The position numbers and the translations under genes are program-made. A DNA stretch of 64,000 nucleotides from an uncultured Bacteroidota bacterium. Lineage in GTDB: Bacteria > Bacteroidota > Bacteroidia > Flavobacteriales > Flavobacteriaceae. The notes beneath the pieces are model-generated. The model saw only the letters and a list, made by a program, of their open reading frames with translations. It did not search any database and was not told the origin of the DNA. The stretch's first letter is position 1; each line of letters opens with the position of its first letter. Where the stretch lies: positions 62,001-126,000 of the forward strand of contig CACHSA010000002.1 in the NCBI GenBank assembly GCA_902582405.1. Reading direction: 5' to 3'. Below, piece after piece: positions 58,265 to 64,000 of the stretch.

Positions 58265-59229
58265 TGTCAAATTCATTTAAAAGAATATTTTATAAAACAG
58301 CACCTCCATTAGCAGGTCTTTTCTTTATATATCTTTCCTTTTACTACACAAGCCAAGCTGAGAGAAATGAAATATATAGATCCCTAAAAGAGGCAAAGGT
58401 TGAATATATATTTTTATCTATTCTTCTTGGGATTATAAGCTTCCTTTCTCGTGCATACAGATGGAATTATATGCTTAACTCGATGGGGTATTACCCAAAA
58501 TTAATCAATAATGTTTTAGCTGTTTTTGTGACTTATTTGGCAAATTTAGGGATACCACGGTCGGGAGAAATATTGAGGGCTTCGGTTATGCAATCATATG
58601 AGTCAATACCATTTAACAAAGGATTTGGAACGGTAATTGCAGAGAGATTAGTTGATTTAATCATATTATTTTCTCTAATTTTTTTATGTTTATTTTTAGA
58701 AACAGACGCTTTTTTACCATTTGTAAAACAGAAGATAAATTTGTACACAAAAAAATATCATCTTCTCTTATTAGTACTCATTTTTTCACTACTAGTTTTT
58801 ATCATTGCCAAAGTTTTCAAAGACAGAATGATTAAAAAAATTTCAAGTTTGCTTAATGAAATTAGTGTGGGGTTTATTACAATTTTGAAAATGAAAAATA
58901 AAATTTATTATGTAGCACATACCATACTGATTTGGACTACATACATTTTAGTTTTTTATATAATGAAGTTTAGTTTAAACGGAACTGAGATACTAGAATT
59001 TAAAGCACTTTTAGTATCTTTTGTCTTTGGAGCCATTTCAATAACAACTACAAACGGAGGTGTTGGTGTATACCCACTTTCAATATCAGTGGCTTTAGGT
59101 TTTTATGGTATACCACTCGAAACAAGTTTAGCATTCGGTTGGTTAACGTGGTCTGTTCAAACCATTGTGATCTTATTTTTTGGGGTTTTGTCTTTTTTCC
59201 TTCTTCCAATTGTTAATAATAAAGGTTAG
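58264..59229 (+). CDS. Lysylphosphatidylglycerol synthase TM-region (UPF0104) family protein
   Basis: Multi-TM; LSRAYRWNYML; NLGIPRSGEILRASVMQSYESIPFNKGFGTVIAERLVDL; TTNGGVGVYPLSI. Confidence 0.9.
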   Translation: MSNSFKRIFYKTAPPLAGLFFIYLSFYYTSQAERNEIYRSLKEAKVEYIFLSILLGIISFLSRAYRWNYMLNSMGYYPKLINNVLAVFVTYLANLGIPRSGEILRASVMQSYESIPFNKGFGTVIAERLVDLIILFSLIFLCLFLETDAFLPFVKQKINLYTKKYHLLLLVLIFSLLVFIIAKVFKDRMIKKISSLLNEISVGFITILKMKNKIYYVAHTILIWTTYILVFYIMKFSLNGTEILEFKALLVSFVFGAISITTTNGGVGVYPLSISVALGFYGIPLETSLAFGWLTWSVQTIVILFFGVLSFFLLPIVNNKG

Positions 59230-59272
59230 AAATCTTTATCTTAATAGTGCTCTTGATTAATTTTATTATGAA

Positions 59273-60634
59273 ATGAATAAAGAAAAAATAGTTTTTTTTT
59301 GCAATAATTGCGGTAATGAACACGCGAAGTGGCACGGTCAATGTAAATATTGTAAAGAGTGGAACTCTCTAAAAGAAGTAAGAAAAAGTTCTATAAAAAT
59401 CAAATCTCAAATTGAAATCGCAGACTATTTTAAAAAAGAAAGTATTCCTCTTCGAATAAATGAAATAAATAGTGAAAATTTAATGAGGCTAAGGGTAAAT
59501 GACAGCGAATGGAATAGGGTTCTTGGAGGAGGTCTAGTGCCTGGATCAATTTGCTTAATTAGCGGGGAGCCTGGAATAGGAAAATCCACTTTATTATTAC
59601 AAATTTCAATAAAGTTTGATAAAAGAATACTATATGTATCTGGAGAAGAAAGTCAACAGCAGATAAAAGTTCGTTCTGATAGAATTGGAGAAGAATTAGG
59701 TGAGGTTTTTATTTTGAGTGAGACTGAAATAGAGAGTGTTTTTAAACATATCAAGAAGATTAATCCTGAAATAGTGATTATAGACTCAATTCAGACTTTA
59801 CATTCTAAAAGAGTGGAAGGTTCTCCCGGAAGTGTAATTCAAATAAGAGATTGTTCAAATGAACTTATTAAGTATGCAAAGAGTACTGGTTCAGCTGTCA
59901 TATTAATAGGTCATTTAACTAAAGACGGTAACATAGCTGGTCCAAAGGTTTTAGAACATATGGTTGATGTAGTTATAAGTTTTGAAGGAGATAATAATCA
60001 TGCGTACAGAATATTAAGAGCTAAAAAAAATCGTTTTGGTTCAACAAGTGAAATAGGTATTTATGAAATGTCATCTTCGGGCCTGAAAGAAGTTAAGAAC
60101 CCAAATGAAATTTTCTTGACATTAAATAACAGCAAAATGAGTGGACATGCAATTGGAGTATCAATGGAGGGTATGAGACCCTTAAATCTAGAGGTGCAAG
60201 CACTTGTGGGTAAAGCTGTTTACGGGACACCTCAAAGAAGCAGTAATGGATTTAACTCTAAAAGATTAAATATGCTCCTAGCAGTGTTGGAAAAAAGAGC
60301 TGGAATTCAATTATCTAACAAAGATGTTTTCTTAAACATAACGGGAGGAATTAAAAGCGAAGACCCATCTCTTGACCTAGCAGTAGTTTCAGCCATTTTA
60401 TCAAGTTATCACGACACCCCCATTAATGAAAAGATCTGTTTTGCTTCCGAAATTGGTCTATCGGGGGAACTCAGGCCTGTAATTAAGCTAGAAAAAAGAA
60501 TTAGTGAGGCAGAAAAACTTGGTTATGAAGTATTTGTAACATCAAATTTTAAAAAAGAAAATATTAAAAAAAATAGGATCGAGATTTTAGAAATTAATAA
60601 AATTGGTGGTCTTATGGCTAAATTATTTAAATAA
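59273..60634 (+). CDS. radA: DNA repair protein RadA
   Basis: Zn finger CNNCGNEHAKWHGQCKYC; LGGGLVPGSICLISGEPGIGKSTLLLQIS; KNRFGSTSEIGIYEM. Confidence 0.97.
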   Translation: MNKEKIVFFCNNCGNEHAKWHGQCKYCKEWNSLKEVRKSSIKIKSQIEIADYFKKESIPLRINEINSENLMRLRVNDSEWNRVLGGGLVPGSICLISGEPGIGKSTLLLQISIKFDKRILYVSGEESQQQIKVRSDRIGEELGEVFILSETEIESVFKHIKKINPEIVIIDSIQTLHSKRVEGSPGSVIQIRDCSNELIKYAKSTGSAVILIGHLTKDGNIAGPKVLEHMVDVVISFEGDNNHAYRILRAKKNRFGSTSEIGIYEMSSSGLKEVKNPNEIFLTLNNSKMSGHAIGVSMEGMRPLNLEVQALVGKAVYGTPQRSSNGFNSKRLNMLLAVLEKRAGIQLSNKDVFLNITGGIKSEDPSLDLAVVSAILSSYHDTPINEKICFASEIGLSGELRPVIKLEKRISEAEKLGYEVFVTSNFKKENIKKNRIEILEINKIGGLMAKLFK

Positions 60635-60663
60635 TTTAAGTTAAATTAAAGTAAAAAATTTGA

Positions 60664-62004
60664 ATGCAAAAAATTGTAAAATCTTTTTTAGATGAAGTAG
60701 GGAAAAGGAACCAAAATGAACCGGAATTTATGCAGGCTGTAACTGAGGTTGCCGAGACAGTAATCCCTTACATTTGTAAAAATGAAATTTACTATGGTCA
60801 AAATATACTCCTTAGAATGGTTGAACCTGAAAGAGTAGTTTCATTTAGAGTAGCATGGATCGATGACCAGGAAGAAATTAGAGTTAACAGAGGGTACAGG
60901 ATTGAAATGAATTCAGCGATAGGCCCTTACAAAGGTGGACTAAGATTTCATCCAAATGTAAACTTAAGTGTGCTTAAATTTTTAGCATTCGAACAAATAT
61001 TCAAAAATAGTTTAACTACCCTTCCAATGGGAGGCGGTAAAGGTGGATCAGATTTCAATCCAAAAGGTAAAACTGATACAGAAGTAATGAGATTCTGTCA
61101 GAGTTTTATGACAGAATTATTTCGTCACATTGGCCCCAACCGTGATATACCAGCAGGAGATATTGGTGTTGGCAGTAGAGAAATAGGTTACCTTTTTGGA
61201 CAATACAAAAGATTAAAGAATGAATTCACCGGTGTTTTGACAGGAAAGGGGGTTAGTTGGGGAGGTTCACTTATCAGACCTGAGGCAACCGGTTATGGTG
61301 TGGTATATTTTGTAGAAAAAATGTTGGAACAAAAAAATTTAGACTTCAAGAATAAGAAAGTATCCATTTCTGGTTCTGGAAATGTTGCTCAATATGCCGC
61401 TGAAAAGGTTATATCGCTTGGTGGTAAAGTTATTACGATGTCTGATTCCTCTGGCTTTATTTATGATAAAGATGGTATAGATATTGAAAAACTTAAGTAC
61501 ATAATGAAAATTAAAAATATCAATAGAGAAAGAATCAATAAGTATGCTGAGAAATATTCCTCAGCCTCTTACTATCAAAATAAAACTCCTTGGGGAATAG
61601 AATGCGAAATAGCTATACCTTGCGCTACTCAAAATGAGTTAAATTTATCAGACGCAAAAAGTCTTATCAAAAAAGGATGTATCTGTGTTGGTGAAGGAGC
61701 AAATATGCCTACCACACCAGATGCAATTAGTTTATTTATTGCAAAAAAAATATTATTTGCACCAGGCAAGGCCTCAAATGCAGGTGGTGTAGCAGTTTCC
61801 GGTTTGGAAATGGCTCAAAATTCTTTACGATATAATTGGAGTAGAGACCAAGTAGACTCTAAGTTGAAAGAAATAATGAATGAAATTCATAAGTCCTGTT
61901 TAAAGTATGGCTCAGAGAAAAATTATACCAATTATGTTAAAGGCGCTAACATTGCAGGTTTTGTAAAAGTGGCTGATGCTATGATTGCCCAGGGGGTCGT
62001 CTAA
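60664..62004 (+). CDS. gdhA: NADP-specific glutamate dehydrogenase
   Basis: GPYKGGLRFHPNVNLSVLKFLAFEQIFKNSLTTLPMGGGKGGSDFNPKGK; NRDIPAGDIGVGSREIGYLFGQYK. Confidence 0.97.
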   Translation: MQKIVKSFLDEVGKRNQNEPEFMQAVTEVAETVIPYICKNEIYYGQNILLRMVEPERVVSFRVAWIDDQEEIRVNRGYRIEMNSAIGPYKGGLRFHPNVNLSVLKFLAFEQIFKNSLTTLPMGGGKGGSDFNPKGKTDTEVMRFCQSFMTELFRHIGPNRDIPAGDIGVGSREIGYLFGQYKRLKNEFTGVLTGKGVSWGGSLIRPEATGYGVVYFVEKMLEQKNLDFKNKKVSISGSGNVAQYAAEKVISLGGKVITMSDSSGFIYDKDGIDIEKLKYIMKIKNINRERINKYAEKYSSASYYQNKTPWGIECEIAIPCATQNELNLSDAKSLIKKGCICVGEGANMPTTPDAISLFIAKKILFAPGKASNAGGVAVSGLEMAQNSLRYNWSRDQVDSKLKEIMNEIHKSCLKYGSEKNYTNYVKGANIAGFVKVADAMIAQGVV

Positions 62005-62005
62005 A

Positions 62006-62725
62006 ATGATAATTTCAACAAAAGCAATTGTCCTTCGTAAAATAAAGTATAATGACTCTAGTCTTATAATAGATGTTTTTACAAATATTGAGGGGAGAAA
62101 GTCTTTTTTCTTAAAAGGAATATTAGCAGGAAAAAGAACAAAATTTAAGAATTCATATTTTCAACCTTTGTCACAGATTTTAATAAAATACAACAAGAGA
62201 GAAAGGAAAAAGATCAATTTTCTAATAGATTGTAGGCTTAACGTTCAATGCCAAAATTTATATATGGATTACTACAAGAGTTCAATTATTCTTTTCTTAA
62301 ACGAGATTCTTAATATGTGTTTAATAGAAGAATCTAGTAATAAAAACTTATACCATTTTCTTGAAAGTTCACTTAAGTGGTTGAATGAAAATGATAAAAT
62401 ATCCAATTTCCATATCATATTTATTTTGAAACTTTTAGAATATTTAGGTATAAGTCCAAACTTAGAGAAATTTAATTCTAAGTTTCTTTCATTTGAAAAT
62501 GGTTCTTTTGAAGATACAAAACCAGAGGGTTTATATGCAGAGGGTGAATCGATAAAACAAATAATCCGTTTATTAGGCATGAAATTTGATGATTGTTATT
62601 TGCTAACAATTAGTCAATTACAAAAACGTGAAATCCTTAAAATACTATTGGAGTATATTGAATATCATGTTCATGGTTTCAAGAAGCCCAATTCACTTGA
62701 TATATTACATCAAGTCTTTGAATAG
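62006..62725 (+). CDS. recO: DNA repair protein RecO
   Basis: MIISTKAIVLRKIKYNDSSLIIDVFTNIEGRKSFFLKG; ATG 62006, two nt after gdhA. Confidence 0.9.
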   Translation: MIISTKAIVLRKIKYNDSSLIIDVFTNIEGRKSFFLKGILAGKRTKFKNSYFQPLSQILIKYNKRERKKINFLIDCRLNVQCQNLYMDYYKSSIILFLNEILNMCLIEESSNKNLYHFLESSLKWLNENDKISNFHIIFILKLLEYLGISPNLEKFNSKFLSFENGSFEDTKPEGLYAEGESIKQIIRLLGMKFDDCYLLTISQLQKREILKILLEYIEYHVHGFKKPNSLDILHQVFE

Positions 62726-64000
62726 TTCTTTTGGGCTATTGATCATCCCTCTTTTGCTAATATCGTCTCTTAGCACCTCTCAAAATGTAAAAGTAAATGA
62801 TATGCTCACCCAAGAACCTTTATCTGACGTATATGTATTCAATAAGGGAAAAAATAAATATACATCAACCGACAATAACGGAGTTTTTAATTTGAACATT
62901 TTTTCAGTAAAAGATACGCTAACCTTTAGTCTAATTGGTTATGATGACAAAAAAATTACTGTTGAGGATATAATTCTAAATTCAAATTTAATAGAAATGA
63001 GTGTTAATGAAAAACAATTAACCGAAATCGTCCTTTCAGTTGCTAGAACGGCTTTACAGTCAAAAAAAATCACTCAAAAGGTCAAAATTATTGACAAAAA
63101 TTCAATTATTGAAAATTCACCAGCAACTGGTGCCGAGGTTTTATTATTAGCTCCTTCCGTCAGGATTCAAAAGTCTCAAGGCGGTGGTGGAAGTCCTGTT
63201 ATTAGGGGCTTCGAAGCAAATCGAGTTCTATTAGTTGTCGATGGGGTACGTATGAATAACGGAATTTTTAGATCTGGGCATTTACAAAATGCTATAACAG
63301 TAGACCCAAGTAGTCTTGAGCGAGTTGAAATTATTTATGGCCCATCGTCTGTTGGTTATGGTTCCGATGCGCTTGGTGGGGTAGTTCACTATTACACTAA
63401 AACCCCGAAAATCAATAATAGCCAAAAATTGACTAATTCCTTTTCATCCACCTTTAATAGCTCCAGGCAAAGTTTTATTCATCATTTAAGTAGTGAAGCC
63501 AGCTTTAAAAAATCTGCTATTCTAACGAGTTTTACGTATTCAAAATTTGGAGATATTATAATGGGGAAAAATAGAAAGCACGGTTTTCAAAACTGGGGAT
63601 TGATTGGTGAATACTCGTCTAATTCCAATTCTTTATATTTCGAATACCCCTCAAAAAACAACAATCCAAATATTCAAAAAAATTCAGGATACAGCCAAGT
63701 AGATTTTTTACAAAAGGTTGTTTTCATATTACCAAAAGAAAAACAGTTATTAATCAATTTTCAATTTTCAAACTCTTCAGATATCCCAAGATTTGATAAA
63801 TTAAACGAAATGATGAAAAACAAGTTGAGATTTGCTGAGTGGAACTATGGGCCACAAAAAAGATTATTAATTTCGCCTCAACTGAAAATATTTCCTAAGA
63901 AAAAATACCTCTACAAGGGAAATATTACAGGCGCCTATCAATGGGTAAAAGAATCTAGAATTCAAAGACGATTTGAATCACTAGAGAGAATCAATCAAAA
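62667..64000 (+). CDS. TonB-dependent receptor (3' truncated by window; start ATG 62667 or 62673, overlapping recO)
   Basis: Frame +1 to recO: signal peptide LLIIPLLLISSLSTSQ, CarboxypepD_reg-like domain, plug ATGAEVLLLAPSVRIQKSQGGGGSPVIRGFEANRVLLVVDGVRMNNGIFRSGHLQNAITVDPSSLERVEIIYGPSSVGYGSDALGGVVHYYTKTP; no stop to window end. Confidence 0.93.
   Translation, partial: MFMVSRSPIHLIYYIKSLNSSFGLLIIPLLLISSLSTSQNVKVNDMLTQEPLSDVYVFNKGKNKYTSTDNNGVFNLNIFSVKDTLTFSLIGYDDKKITVEDIILNSNLIEMSVNEKQLTEIVLSVARTALQSKKITQKVKIIDKNSIIENSPATGAEVLLLAPSVRIQKSQGGGGSPVIRGFEANRVLLVVDGVRMNNGIFRSGHLQNAITVDPSSLERVEIIYGPSSVGYGSDALGGVVHYYTKTPKINNSQKLTNSFSSTFNSSRQSFIHHLSSEASFKKSAILTSFTYSKFGDIIMGKNRKHGFQNWGLIGEYSSNSNSLYFEYPSKNNNPNIQKNSGYSQVDFLQKVVFILPKEKQLLINFQFSNSSDIPRFDKLNEMMKNKLRFAEWNYGPQKRLLISPQLKIFPKKKYLYKGNITGAYQWVKESRIQRRFESLERINQ

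Overview
The window is AT-rich and gene-dense. Its gene content and order look like a marine Flavobacteriia-type Bacteroidetes chromosome: gldD/gldE-ssb-mutY, a SusC/SusD pair, a glycogen-synthase-like/panC/radA block, YpdA, and recurrent TATATTTG (-7 type TAnnTTTG) elements. I see no rRNA, tRNA, CRISPR array, prophage, transposase or obvious defence island. About 55 protein genes are supported. Two are absent from the ORF track as given: a 29-aa basic ribosomal-type protein at 41000-41089 and a 3'-truncated TonB-dependent receptor from about 62667 to the window end. The oddest non-coding locus is the divergent intergenic region 13849-14296. It holds two arrays of a 10-bp A-tract/GATC unit (AAAAATGATC) separated by a spacer with a perfect 14-bp palindrome. 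They lie between an FGE-like/alpha-beta-hydrolase membrane protein and a small secreted repeat protein (DUF6150-like). Other points worth follow-up: a mannosyl-/glucosylglycerate hydrolase-like GH63 plus glycerate kinase and GntP permease; a 7-gene head-to-tail cluster (46410-54666); apparent absence of panD from its usual place after panC; an orphan Stealth phosphotransferase; and a DUF4270 protein with a Ca-binding TSP3 insert. All family calls come from reading the translations. No database search was run.
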